DNA of 64,000 nt from Isotricha intestinalis (taxonomy: Eukaryota; Ciliophora; Litostomatea; Vestibuliferida; Isotrichidae), in the NCBI GenBank assembly GCA_023807065.1, contig JAJJLU010003472.1, forward strand, positions 24,319 to 88,318, read 5' to 3'. A model generated the notes under the pieces. That model was not told the origin of the DNA. It searched no databases and saw only the letters and a program-made list of their open reading frames with translations. Below, piece by piece: positions 28,801-37,503 of the stretch. Both the position numbers and the translations under genes were made by a program. Position 1 is the first letter of the stretch. Each line of letters begins with the position of its first letter.

Positions 28801-31800
28801 AATGGAACAAAATTAAATCCAATTAATGAAAATAATAATAATATAAATAATAATACAATAAGTTTAATAATTAAGAACAATTACTTTACAAATGATGGTA
28901 ACGAAAAAAAAATAGAGGTTCCGAAAAACATAATTATAAGTGATTTAAAACAAAATATTATTGAAAATGTAATTTGTCCTAATAATTCAAATTCAATAGT
29001 AAATATTGATCAATTAAAAAAAAGTATATATCAAACAGGAATAATGCTTCAAAGTAAAGGGAAAATATTAAAAGATAATTTTAAATTATTTGATTATAAT
29101 TTAGAAGATAATTCAAGAATAATAGTATTTAAAGATGATCCTGTATTTAAAGGAGGAGAAATAAATGATCAAATAATACAAAATGGATTAATGCAACTTA
29201 AAAATATTTTTGATTATATAGAAGATGAAATTTTAATAGAAGCTTTAAAAAAAAATAATGGTTTAATTGATGATACTATAATTTATTTAGCTGATGAAAA
29301 TCAAAATCATATTGAAGATTTAAGAAGAGAAATTGAAGAAAGAAAAAAAAAGAAATTTGATAATATCATTGAAAATGAAAATAAAAATAATTTATATTTC
29401 ACTGAAGCAAATATAAATTTATTATTATCTTTATTAGATATAAATGATAAATCTATTAATTTTTTTGTTTGGAGATTATTTTCTGAAGTTCAATTTCCTG
29501 AATCAATATTGAAAATTATTTTGACAAAAAATTATCAAGAAATTTTTGATAGTAAAAAAAAGAAAAACCAATTATTACTTTTAATAAAATTAATTAATAG
29601 TATAATTTTTAAAGATGATTATTATACTTTAATCAATTTAGACTCAGAAAAAAGAAATGAATGGATTAATGATTTAATAAATAATAAAGAAAATATGAAA
29701 ATACTCATAAATTTTATATCTTCAATTTTAGATAAAACTGAATCACATTATGGAATTGAATTAAATATTTTATTTATTGTATTAAATTGGTTAAGTGAAA
29801 TTATTTGTAAAAGAATAGATTATATTTCTGATAATAATTTAAAAAAACAATTATCAGATATTATTGATGAATTTTATGAAAAAAAAGAAATTACTTTTAG
29901 TTTAATTAATAATAATGTTTTAAATAGTTTTAATGATATTTTAAAAGAAAATAAATTAGATGAAATTTTATGGAATTTAATAAATAAATTAGATGAAAAA
30001 TTAAATAATAATAATGATGAATTAATTGAAAAAATATTTATTGATTTATTTAATATTTTAATTTTATATTCAGGAATGAATTTTGATATTATAAATCCAC
30101 TTTTAATCAAAGAATATAACACAAATATAATAATTAACTTATTATTTTCATGTAAAAGAAAAAATATAAGAAAAAATGCATATAACTTTTTTTATAGTGT
30201 ATTATATATTTTACAACAAATATCTTTTGAACAAGATAATAGTATTAATGCCAAAAATTCAAGAGAAATTGTAGTATTACATATAATAAATAATTATAAA
30301 AAATTATTTAATACTGAAGTAGTTTATTCTGAATATTTTATTTTATTACTTGGAGATATGATTTCAAAGTCTGAAGAATATTTAAAAGATAAATCACTGA
30401 TTGATTTTAAATATTTAACTCAATATGTAATTCAATCTATTGTTTCAATATCTGAATTAGATATAATTAATGAAGATAAATTAGAAAGTTATCTTCATTT
30501 ATTAAAATTTTTATGTCGAGAAGATATTATCAAAGAGTGTTTAAAAGAAAATTTCGAGAATAATAAAAATAATTTATTACAAACTCTTTTAGATTGTTTA
30601 TTTTCATTAAATTCATCTAATTCCTATAAAAATTTTTTATATAAATATAAAATTAATAGTGTAAGAAATCACTCTTATGATTTATTATTAACATTTCAAA
30701 AAATTAATCCAATATATTCTAAATTTATTCTTGATAAAGTAATGTCTCAATTTAATAATTTTGAATTAAATGAAAATTATATCAATGAAGTTGATATTCC
30801 ATTTAGAGATAAAGAAGATAAATTAATTGGATTAAGAAATTATGGTGCAACGTGTTATTTGAATAGTCTTTTTCAACAATTTTTTATGAATCCTTCTTTT
30901 AATCATATATTATATAAATTTGAAATAGAAAAGGAAAATTCAGAATTTTCAGTGATTTCCAATATGCAAATTGCATTTGAAAATTTAAGAGAATCATGGA
31001 AGAAATATTATACATTAATTAATTTTATAAAATCATTTAAATGTGCATTTAATGGAGAACCAATAAATGTAAAAATACAACAAGATTCAGATGAATTTTT
31101 AGCAATATTATGTGATGAAATAGAAAAAGAAGGTAAAAAATATAATATGGAAAATTGTTTAGAAGAATCTTTTAAAGGAAAAATTTCAAATGAAATTGTA
31201 TCTTTAGAAAAAGAATATCCTTATTATTCATGTACAGATGAACCTTTTGTAAAAATAACATTAGATATTAAAGGTCATAGAACTTTAGAAGAAGCACTTG
31301 ATTATTTTATTAAAGAAGAAATTTTAGAAGGTGAAAATAAATATTTTGTTGATAAATATAATAAAAAAATTTCAATAAGTAAAAGATGTTCTATTAAAAA
31401 AATGAGTAACACTGTAATAATTCATTTAAAAAGATTTGAATTTGATTATTATACTTTCACAAATAATAAATTAAATGATTATTTACAATTTCCAAAAGAG
31501 ATTAATTTTAAAAAATGGACAAAAGCTTTTTTAAATGTAAATACAAAAAATGAATCAAAAATAACAGAAGAAGAAAAAGAAAATTTAATAGAAAATAAAT
31601 TAGAATATCAATTAACTGGAATTTTAGTTCATTCTGGATCTACTCTTGCTTCAGGTCATTATTATTCTTTTATTATGAATCAAGAAAATGGAGAATGGTA
31701 TAAATTTGATGATACAAAAATTTCTAGTTTTGATATTAAGAATATTGAATATGAATGTTTTGGAGATGATAAAGAAAATAATAATAATAATAATAACTTT

Positions 31801-32319
31801 TATAATTTTCAAAATTGTCATAATGCTTATTTATTGTTTTATACTAGAAAAGAAAACTTAAATTGTAAGAAATTTAAAGATGAAATTAAAGTAAATGAAG
31901 AAGTTATTAATAAAATGAAAAAAGAGAATGAAGATTTTTTAAAAATGAAAATATTTGTAAATAATGATTTTTATAAATTTTATAAAAATTTAATTGAATA
32001 TGAAGTTAAAATGGGAAACAAAGAATTATCAGAAAAATATGAAAATTATTTAATGAAAATAAAAATGGATAATGAAGTAAAAGAATTAGTAGATTCAGTG
32101 ATTTATTCAAATAAAGAAAATTCAAATGGAAATCAGACACCAAAAAATATAAAAGAAATATATGAAAAATGTAAAGAAGAAGTAATTCTAAGAAATAATA
32201 AAATAGAAGAAGAAAAGAACATAAAGATTCCAGAACAAATTAAAAAATTAGAAAAAATTCCTCAAATACCAGAAGAAATATTATCCAAATTTTTACTTTA
32301 TTATTATACAAAACAATAA
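25840..32319 (+). CDS. Giant ubiquitin-specific protease (USP9X/USP24/USP34 class)
   Basis: A 2159-residue cysteine protease that removes ubiquitin. The USP core is at about 1660-2020. The Cys box is GLRNYGATCYLNSLFQQFF with C1672. QQDSDEFLAILCDEIE is the QDA/E-type motif, KRFEFDYYT follows, and the His box is LVHSGSTLASGHYYSFIM with H1940. WYKFDDTKISS supplies the Asp. All three catalytic positions are present. The zinc-ribbon CxxC pairs are not obvious. Upstream are long ARM/HEAT-like helices, a ubiquitin-like segment at about 1005-1100 and a UBA-like helix bundle at about 1110-1160 (NGLMQLKNIFDYIEDEILIE). This order matches the very large USPs. The tail after 2020 is charged and helical. 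Two acidic Asn-rich linkers (residues 1-85 and about 660-740) are probably disordered. Confidence 0.9.
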   Translation: MENENIKNENENSETNEKTEETNSEKNENQNLIEDINTNSNQEKDLNLNNANKIQYDPLNNENNEINTNINIQNNNPNENDFINYLNDLENISEYMDVEAYNKVFINRIVPDMNIVLNTSVSPNAINYIKKIFYFILKYLKIRLNYLKIMTNEEIFLILKIILPNNKIYIFNNFYQNDIQSINILEQNILFPILQTLCPQMNHIGNSYKKIMNTCVLYKYILEFLYQENFLNKFYEEILIKPEIEMIFFCNCYYSLSSCFYYYDKEYLLKDNLTIKYIKLMNQRYDYLLLNEIKDNKTEMVVILYNKLMIDLNIINKVYLDLKDEYLDDFKCFLSKDLEYSYKYLKSNNLETRISGISFLSNLCVNIENNQIFSQYDNYQEIIELKKECFLNFLFKIDFYNLIFGENIHEAILSRASPLLVFLYKNNKLSSEDITNLWKFYQEKHQSIGESILKVFSELIHVFSNEHSNFVLKIISDMNYKDINEHTLKILENFNFVNVRNENLLRILFKFSNENSYYSGLAVNVILKCRILLCNILLKKEYKNDLVKFVKKCIYGIGCNNIVNTYLSLLDTLLKNIKLNDKKEIYQAFHQSIEDYTSLIKYLDTKLTLTSTILYSLIDIKKEILFFSSEIDNIQKNIINRKNDVENLLNVNDIMNDYDEHRFNLENENPKINEEVHNQNNNINNNQNQHNNLDLTQSTEKTLEDNNQIDIDNENIDMNENENSFSSISTDISNIEKTKRIIIQNFIDSYQKELQLKDFSLKDNYDFVFRKLKLNFQGQNYYSFITLLLSFLKSLIFTSSLTLTKQQIEFLYIILVKQRVDENEANIFYNFFSEIIKYQFLSKSNFLYEENICYLCLDLFYKDDTLLNVTYPAFDLIKNFFIYINSIHNNIMFNTNSNRIVSINKFDCLSSFKTIWRIYLLTTNEKIAEESLLLLNNIVSIVSKNIDDRKMLFDDIFKELSIYQTYVLKYPEFKLIINKLLGLLFTLNGTKLNPINENNNNINNNTISLIIKNNYFTNDGNEKKIEVPKNIIISDLKQNIIENVICPNNSNSIVNIDQLKKSIYQTGIMLQSKGKILKDNFKLFDYNLEDNSRIIVFKDDPVFKGGEINDQIIQNGLMQLKNIFDYIEDEILIEALKKNNGLIDDTIIYLADENQNHIEDLRREIEERKKKKFDNIIENENKNNLYFTEANINLLLSLLDINDKSINFFVWRLFSEVQFPESILKIILTKNYQEIFDSKKKKNQLLLLIKLINSIIFKDDYYTLINLDSEKRNEWINDLINNKENMKILINFISSILDKTESHYGIELNILFIVLNWLSEIICKRIDYISDNNLKKQLSDIIDEFYEKKEITFSLINNNVLNSFNDILKENKLDEILWNLINKLDEKLNNNNDELIEKIFIDLFNILILYSGMNFDIINPLLIKEYNTNIIINLLFSCKRKNIRKNAYNFFYSVLYILQQISFEQDNSINAKNSREIVVLHIINNYKKLFNTEVVYSEYFILLLGDMISKSEEYLKDKSLIDFKYLTQYVIQSIVSISELDIINEDKLESYLHLLKFLCREDIIKECLKENFENNKNNLLQTLLDCLFSLNSSNSYKNFLYKYKINSVRNHSYDLLLTFQKINPIYSKFILDKVMSQFNNFELNENYINEVDIPFRDKEDKLIGLRNYGATCYLNSLFQQFFMNPSFNHILYKFEIEKENSEFSVISNMQIAFENLRESWKKYYTLINFIKSFKCAFNGEPINVKIQQDSDEFLAILCDEIEKEGKKYNMENCLEESFKGKISNEIVSLEKEYPYYSCTDEPFVKITLDIKGHRTLEEALDYFIKEEILEGENKYFVDKYNKKISISKRCSIKKMSNTVIIHLKRFEFDYYTFTNNKLNDYLQFPKEINFKKWTKAFLNVNTKNESKITEEEKENLIENKLEYQLTGILVHSGSTLASGHYYSFIMNQENGEWYKFDDTKISSFDIKNIEYECFGDDKENNNNNNNFYNFQNCHNAYLLFYTRKENLNCKKFKDEIKVNEEVINKMKKENEDFLKMKIFVNNDFYKFYKNLIEYEVKMGNKELSEKYENYLMKIKMDNEVKELVDSVIYSNKENSNGNQTPKNIKEIYEKCKEEVILRNNKIEEEKNIKIPEQIKKLEKIPQIPEEILSKFLLYYYTKQ

Positions 32320-32415
32320 TAAATAAATAATTATAATAATAAATAAAAATGAAAAGTATTTATAAAATATTTTTTTAAATGAAATATATTTTATAATTTA
32401 TTTAAATTAAAAATC

Positions 32416-33498
32416 ATGAATAATATTCTTTCGATATTAGAATGTTGTAGTCATCCAAAAATAAATGTAAATAACGAAACATTAATTCATCAATCATCAA
32501 CTAAAAAAATTACTGAAAGACCAAAAGCAAATAAATTATTTGAAAATAAAACAAATGAAAATAAATTAAAGATTAAAAAAGAAAATCCATTTGAAAATAA
32601 TAATGAAACAAGAGCATCAAATGAATTAATATCTCCTCGTTTTATTGAAGATGGAAAATATGAAATGAGTTCAAAACTGTCATATAAATCAAAAGATAAT
32701 AATTTAAACATTTCTTCATCTTTTATTTCATTTTCAAATTTCCCTATTCAAATGTCTCCTCCGATTGAAAAAGATAATAAAGGAGTAATTGGTCCTAAAT
32801 TATTATTATCTGGAGAATTATTTTATGGAAAAGAAATAATAATAAGTTGTGATGGAATGATTAATGGTTTAAGGAATAAAAAAGATAGTCAAACTTTTTT
32901 TGGATTAAATGATTCTGTTGATTATAAAGGAACTTTTTATAATGATTTTGTTATTAATTATATAATGGAAAATGATAATGATAATCTTATGAAAAAAAAA
33001 AAATTTTCAACTGGAAGAGTTTTTAATATTTCTTTTCATAAAAATACAAAAGATTATAATCTTTATATGATACATGATTCACTTATTATATATTATGAAA
33101 TCAATGATTTTGTTTATTTCAAAAATGATAGAGATTATTATTTATTATTAGGAAATATATTTATAACAATAATAACGAAAAAAATAAATAATTTAAAAGG
33201 AATAGAAATAGAAATTGAAAATGAAGAAAATAAAAATCAAATATATACATTTATAGAAAATGAATGTCCAATAACAATAGGAAGAACTAATTGTAAAATT
33301 ACAATTCCAAAACCTTCAATTTCTAAAGTTCATGGTATAATAGAATTTTCAAAAGAATGTAATATGTTTTATTATAAAGATACTGGAAGTACAAATGGTT
33401 CTATTTTATTAGTTAAAGAAGATGATTATTTAAAATTAAAAGGAGAAATGAATTTTAAATTAGAAAATATTCCATTTAAAATTATGGAGTTACCTTAA
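32416..33498 (+). CDS. FHA-domain protein
   Basis: The 360-residue protein ends with a forkhead-associated domain, which binds phosphothreonine peptides. At about 280-350 are ITIGRTNCKITIP, then SISKVHGIIEF (the usual S-x-x-H core), YYKDTGSTNGSIL and a final strand. The GR, S, H and TNGS residues expected for phosphopeptide contact are all visible. The first 110 residues are Lys/Asn/Ser-rich and disordered, starting MNNILSILECCSHPK. The middle (about 120-260) has alternating strands that I cannot assign, including SGELFYGKEIIISCDG. It sits 96 bp downstream of the deubiquitinase on the same strand. The partner and pathway are unknown. Confidence 0.88.
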   Translation: MNNILSILECCSHPKINVNNETLIHQSSTKKITERPKANKLFENKTNENKLKIKKENPFENNNETRASNELISPRFIEDGKYEMSSKLSYKSKDNNLNISSSFISFSNFPIQMSPPIEKDNKGVIGPKLLLSGELFYGKEIIISCDGMINGLRNKKDSQTFFGLNDSVDYKGTFYNDFVINYIMENDNDNLMKKKKFSTGRVFNISFHKNTKDYNLYMIHDSLIIYYEINDFVYFKNDRDYYLLLGNIFITIITKKINNLKGIEIEIENEENKNQIYTFIENECPITIGRTNCKITIPKPSISKVHGIIEFSKECNMFYYKDTGSTNGSILLVKEDDYLKLKGEMNFKLENIPFKIMELP

Positions 33499-33625
33499 AT
33501 ATTATTTTTAATTATATAAATAAAAGTAGTAGTGTAATATTTTTTAATTATATAGAAATTATAAAAAACTAAATTTATTCAATTTTATATCCTGAAAAAT
33601 ATTTTTATTTAAGAATACTTTTTTT

Positions 33626-34089
33626 TTATACAAGAACTCCCCCACTTTCTTTATTTTCTTTATTATCTTTTTTATCCTCATTTTTCTTAGCACTATTTTC
33701 TCTAAGAATATCACCATATTTCTTTTCAAATTGAGTTAAAATATCTTCTTGTTGTTTCATAGATTTATTAACAACATCTAAAGTTGCTTTAATATTTGAA
33801 ATTTCAACTGAAAGATCTTTTTTAACAGTTGCTAAGTCTTTTTCAACTAACACTCCTCCAATTTTTCTAAAACATCTTCTATCATCTGTTAATTTTTCTA
33901 TTGTTGATGCTACTAAACTAATTTATTTTAAATTATTAAATTATATATTTACTTATGTTCTACTAATTCTTGTTCAATTTCTAATGCTTTTTGAAAGAAA
34001 AGAGTATATTTTTGCTTAGTTTCATTATATTTTTTAATTATTTCATTATTTGTTGGCTCTTTTGGTACTTCTTTTTTTTCTTCAGACAT
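33626..34089 (-). CDS. PFDN2: Prefoldin subunit 2
   Basis: Prefoldin is the cytosolic hexameric chaperone that delivers nascent actin and tubulin to CCT. Exon 1 (34089-33953) and exon 2 (33917-33626) join through a split Asn codon to give 142 residues. The family signature crosses the junction: ALEIEQELVEHN, then LVASTIEKLTDDRRCFRKIG and GVLVEKDLATVKK. The second coiled-coil helix follows (KQQEDILTQFEKKYGDIL). The charged tail ends in GGVLV, as in other PFDN2 proteins. Without splicing, exon 2 alone would start at an internal Met and lose the first helix and the EHN-LV signature, so the two-exon model is well supported. Its 3' end lies 127 bp from the FHA gene's stop. Confidence 0.93.
33918..33952 (-). 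other. 35-nt spliceosomal intron in prefoldin 2
   Basis: Begins GTAAATATAT and ends ATAAATTAG on the minus strand. It interrupts codon 46 after two bases (AA|T, Asn). The flanking protein is conserved across prefoldin 2, so this is the best supported intron in the window. Confidence 0.93.
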
Positions 34090-34196
34090 GAATTTAATAT
34101 CAAATTTTCAAAAAAAATTATTTTAAAAAATTTCAAAAAAAAAAAAAATTATCAAAATAAAAATTTTTCTTTTTCAAAAAATCAAAAAAAAATTAT

Positions 34197-34706
34197 TTAA
34201 ACAACAGAATCTAAACTAGCATGAACTTTAGATCTTGATTCAGAGCAATTCAAAGAAGAATTTCTATACATTAAATTACCACATTCTTTAGTAAATCTAG
34301 TATTTTTAGGATACCATTTATCAGGTAATTCCAAATCATTAGGTTTCATTTTTCCATAAGTTTCATTAGTAGTAATATATAAACTTTTTGGTTTTTCATG
34401 TCCTTCATTAGGATAATGAAAATCATCAGCTTTGAAAGGAAATTTTTTTGCAATAATTGCATTTTTATCATATTTATATTTTTCATTAACTTCACTATTG
34501 TGAGCAGCTAAATTTGGATTCATCATTTGTTCCATTTGTTGCATTTGTCCTCTTCTTTTACTTTTATAACATTTTTCCAAATATTCTAATTTAATTGCAT
34601 CTTCACGAAGTTGTTCAAATGTTTTTTCTCCATCTACTAACCAACCTTTACCATAATCTTCATATGTTGTATGATATATTGCATTATCTATAATTTGAGG
34701 TTGCAT
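34197..34706 (-). CDS. Ciliary microtubule inner protein candidate, PIERCE-like
   Basis: A 169-residue soluble basic protein. The C-terminal third, TTNETYGKMKPNDLELPDKW followed by YPKNTRFTKECG and NLMYRNSSLN, resembles the core of PIERCE1/2 proteins (TYG, then P, then FYP, then a K/R-F, then G-M-Y-N-LN spacing). PIERCE proteins line the doublet microtubule lumen and help link the docking complex of outer dynein arms. A functional link with the docking protein at 8.1 kb would fit. The N-terminal half (YHTTYEDYGKGWLVDGEKTF) is not assigned. The match is by eye over about 40 residues, so another microtubule inner protein family is possible. Start is the first ATG. Confidence 0.5.
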   Translation of the reverse strand: MQPQIIDNAIYHTTYEDYGKGWLVDGEKTFEQLREDAIKLEYLEKCYKSKRRGQMQQMEQMMNPNLAAHNSEVNEKYKYDKNAIIAKKFPFKADDFHYPNEGHEKPKSLYITTNETYGKMKPNDLELPDKWYPKNTRFTKECGNLMYRNSSLNCSESRSKVHASLDSVV

Positions 34707-34815
34707 TTTTATTTTATAAATTTTTATTTTATTTTAATTATTAACAAATAAAAATAATCACTATATTTAAAAAATATGAAATTATTATTCTATATAAAAC
34801 ACTACTTAAATTAAT

Positions 34816-37101
34816 TTAATTTCCTTTAGAATGTGCTTTTAAACATTCTTTGCAAGTGAAATTTATTTTAATTAATTCATTTTCACTCATATTTTTTAAT
34901 TCTGGAACACATTTTGGATGAAACCATCCTCCATAAGAACCAACACATTCATCTTCATATTGACAACATATCATAAATTCTCCATAACATTTTCTTTTAC
35001 AATAACAATAAATATTATTATCTTCATTATATTGTTTAATTACTTTTTCTCCATTTTTATCTGTTAAAATTTCTACTGTTACCATATTATTTAATACTAT
35101 TTCTTTAAATTTATTTTCATTTGGAACTAAACTTAAATAAAAGTCTCTTTTATTATTATTATCAATATTCATTTTTTCCCATGGAAAATCTTCACTTAAA
35201 GTGTCTTCATAATTTATTGTTATATAATCAATTTCTGGTAAAATAGAATATTTTATTTCATTGTTTTCTTTTTCTATTTTCAAATTTATTTTCTTTGAAT
35301 TTGATATTTTTAGACATAATAATTGAAACTCTTCTATAAATTTTTTATCATAAGGAGTTAATTGAACTTCTCTTATAAAAGGAACATTTTTTCTATCTGA
35401 TTCTGAATTATTTGTTGATATATTTGATTGGTTCTTAATTTCTATTTGAATTAAATCTTTTATTTCTCCATTTAATTCTTTTAATAATTTATTATTTGGA
35501 TGTATTTCAATTAAATTTTTTCCATATTCTCTTTCATAACTTTTATATATACGACTTAAAAAATCAGAAAATTGTTTAATTTCAACAGCTTTATTCTTGT
35601 AAATTTTTTTCAAAATTTTAACTAATTTTAAAGGAGGATGTTCAAAACAATAGAAATTATAATTAAGAACTTTTTTTTCATTTTCAATTTCTAAACAATA
35701 ACCATTAATTCTAGCACATTCAGGATGGCATCTAAAATTACATTTAGGATAATTACATTTAATAGTAGGACCATAAAATCTTTTATTACAAATATTACAT
35801 AATTCACAAAATTGTTCAAATTTAATAGTATCAATTAATCTAATTCCACTTTTTTCATCAAAATCAGTGAAAAAAATACTAGGATTCCATAAAGCACAAG
35901 ATAAATGAACCCAAACATTTTCAATATTATCAAAAGAATCAGAAGGAATAACACAAGTAGAATTAATTTTATTAATTTCTTTTCCATTTCTTAAGTCTTT
36001 TAATTTTTTAACAAAAATACAATCATTAGGCAAATTAGCTTGTTTCATAGCTCCTCCTTTACAAGGACATAAAATACATTCTAAATTATATGATATATTT
36101 TTATTTTTAAATTTTTTACAAGAATCACAAATCCAATTTTCAACTGAATCTGTTAATATACCATAACAAGATTGATGAACTGTGACTGAACATTCATCAC
36201 ATTCATATATTAATTGATTATCATCTAAATCTCCATTATTACATATATTACAAATCCAATCTTCACTTTCTTTTGTTCTTTTTAATTCAGAAACAAAATC
36301 AAATATTTTTTTATCTGATTTTTTCTTTAAATTATTTCTTAAGGAATGAGATAAAAGATAAGAACAAAATTTATTTATTGGTTCTGATAATATTAATGAA
36401 GTATCTTTTAATAGAGAATATTCATTAAAGTAAAAGTTGAAATTTTTCTTTTGGGAATCTAAGAAAGAAAAAAAATCTGTTTTATCTATAAATGAATTTT
36501 CTTTTTCAATATTTGAAATATAACAAATATTTAATTTTTGATGTAAATTTCTAATTTTGTTTTTATTTATTTCTGATATTTTCATTAATTCTTTTTGAAC
36601 AAAAGATTCAATTTCATTTAGTTTAACACTATTAGAATCAAGGGAAGATGTATTAATTAAATGATTATTATTTTCAGATTTTTCTTTTTCAACAATTTGA
36701 TATAAATCTTCAATTAATTCTATTTTAATTTTTTCTAAACTATTCCTTTTAATATTTATAGTTTCATTTTCTCCTTTAAAAGAAGATAAAATTTGAATAA
36801 GTTCTTTTTCATTAATATCATAAATTTTTTCTATATCTTTTGGAAAGTAAATTGAAGAATAAAGAAACCAAAGTGAATCTGAAAAAAGATGTTCTAAAAT
36901 TTTTTGATTTTCTTTTATAAATTTATCATCCCAGTCAAAGGAAAAAATATGTTTGTAAATCCAAGATATATTTTCATACTCATTTTTTAACTCATTAGTT
37001 ATCATTGGTCTAAAAATTGAATTATCAAATGGATTTGGAGAATAATGTTTTTTACCTAAAAATGAGGGAAATAAAGTTTGACTGAATTGTCTATTATCCA
37101 T
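34816..37101 (-). CDS. PHD-zinc knuckle-extended PHD chromatin reader with a second ING-like PHD finger
   Basis: The 761-residue nuclear protein carries a PZP module like those of BRPF, JADE and AF10. PHD1 at about 280-330 starts WICNICNNGDLDD and contains ECDECSVTVHQSCYG and WICDSC. A zinc knuckle CILCPCKGGAMKQ follows. The extended PHD runs to about residue 470: WVHLSCALWNPSIFF, CNICNKRFYGPTIKCNYPKC, FRCHPECARINGYC and FYCFEHPP. A further PHD at about 695-755 (YCYCKRKCYGEFMICCQYED, then GWFHPKCVPE and FTCKEC) is of the ING type, which usually reads H3K4 methylation. The N-terminal 270 residues are helical and unassigned. It is probably a subunit of a histone-modifying complex. No bromodomain, PWWP or HAT domain is present. 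Confidence 0.9.
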   Translation of the reverse strand: MDNRQFSQTLFPSFLGKKHYSPNPFDNSIFRPMITNELKNEYENISWIYKHIFSFDWDDKFIKENQKILEHLFSDSLWFLYSSIYFPKDIEKIYDINEKELIQILSSFKGENETINIKRNSLEKIKIELIEDLYQIVEKEKSENNNHLINTSSLDSNSVKLNEIESFVQKELMKISEINKNKIRNLHQKLNICYISNIEKENSFIDKTDFFSFLDSQKKNFNFYFNEYSLLKDTSLILSEPINKFCSYLLSHSLRNNLKKKSDKKIFDFVSELKRTKESEDWICNICNNGDLDDNQLIYECDECSVTVHQSCYGILTDSVENWICDSCKKFKNKNISYNLECILCPCKGGAMKQANLPNDCIFVKKLKDLRNGKEINKINSTCVIPSDSFDNIENVWVHLSCALWNPSIFFTDFDEKSGIRLIDTIKFEQFCELCNICNKRFYGPTIKCNYPKCNFRCHPECARINGYCLEIENEKKVLNYNFYCFEHPPLKLVKILKKIYKNKAVEIKQFSDFLSRIYKSYEREYGKNLIEIHPNNKLLKELNGEIKDLIQIEIKNQSNISTNNSESDRKNVPFIREVQLTPYDKKFIEEFQLLCLKISNSKKINLKIEKENNEIKYSILPEIDYITINYEDTLSEDFPWEKMNIDNNNKRDFYLSLVPNENKFKEIVLNNMVTVEILTDKNGEKVIKQYNEDNNIYCYCKRKCYGEFMICCQYEDECVGSYGGWFHPKCVPELKNMSENELIKINFTCKECLKAHSKGN

Positions 37102-37503
37102 AAATTTATTTTTTAATATAAGTTAAATATTTAAGTATATAATAATCCATTTTTATTTAAAATTTAAAAATCTTTTTTAAGATAAAATATGCTTTATTCC
37201 TTTAATTTCTTTATCATTTCCTTTCAATGTTTATTCGCCTTTAAATACTTTATATTTGATTTTATATTTTTCTAAATTTAAACAAATAAATTATGTACCA
37301 ATAAATACAATTATTTATAATATGAGATTAGTTTTTTTTATAAAAAAATTGAATGAATATAACATTCAGAGTTTATTAATTTTATTTTTTGATAGAAATA
37401 ACCTTTATATTTATAATTAAAGATAATGTATTTTATTTTTAAAAATTTTTTAATTTTTTTAAACAGAATTAGATTATAATTCTTTCTATATATTTTAAAT
37501 TAA
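37102..37503. promoter_or_regulatory. Divergent intergenic region
   Basis: A 402-bp spacer between two genes transcribed outward (PHD protein and TmcB-like protein), so it should hold both promoters. I see only AT-rich sequence with T-runs and no recognisable element or RNA gene. Confidence 0.4.

Noticed and set aside
33991..34200. Plus-strand 69-codon frame starting with hydrophobic residues
   Set aside because: It overlaps the first exon of prefoldin 2 in antisense, and its Phe/Lys content is what that exon and the poly-A spacer would give by chance.
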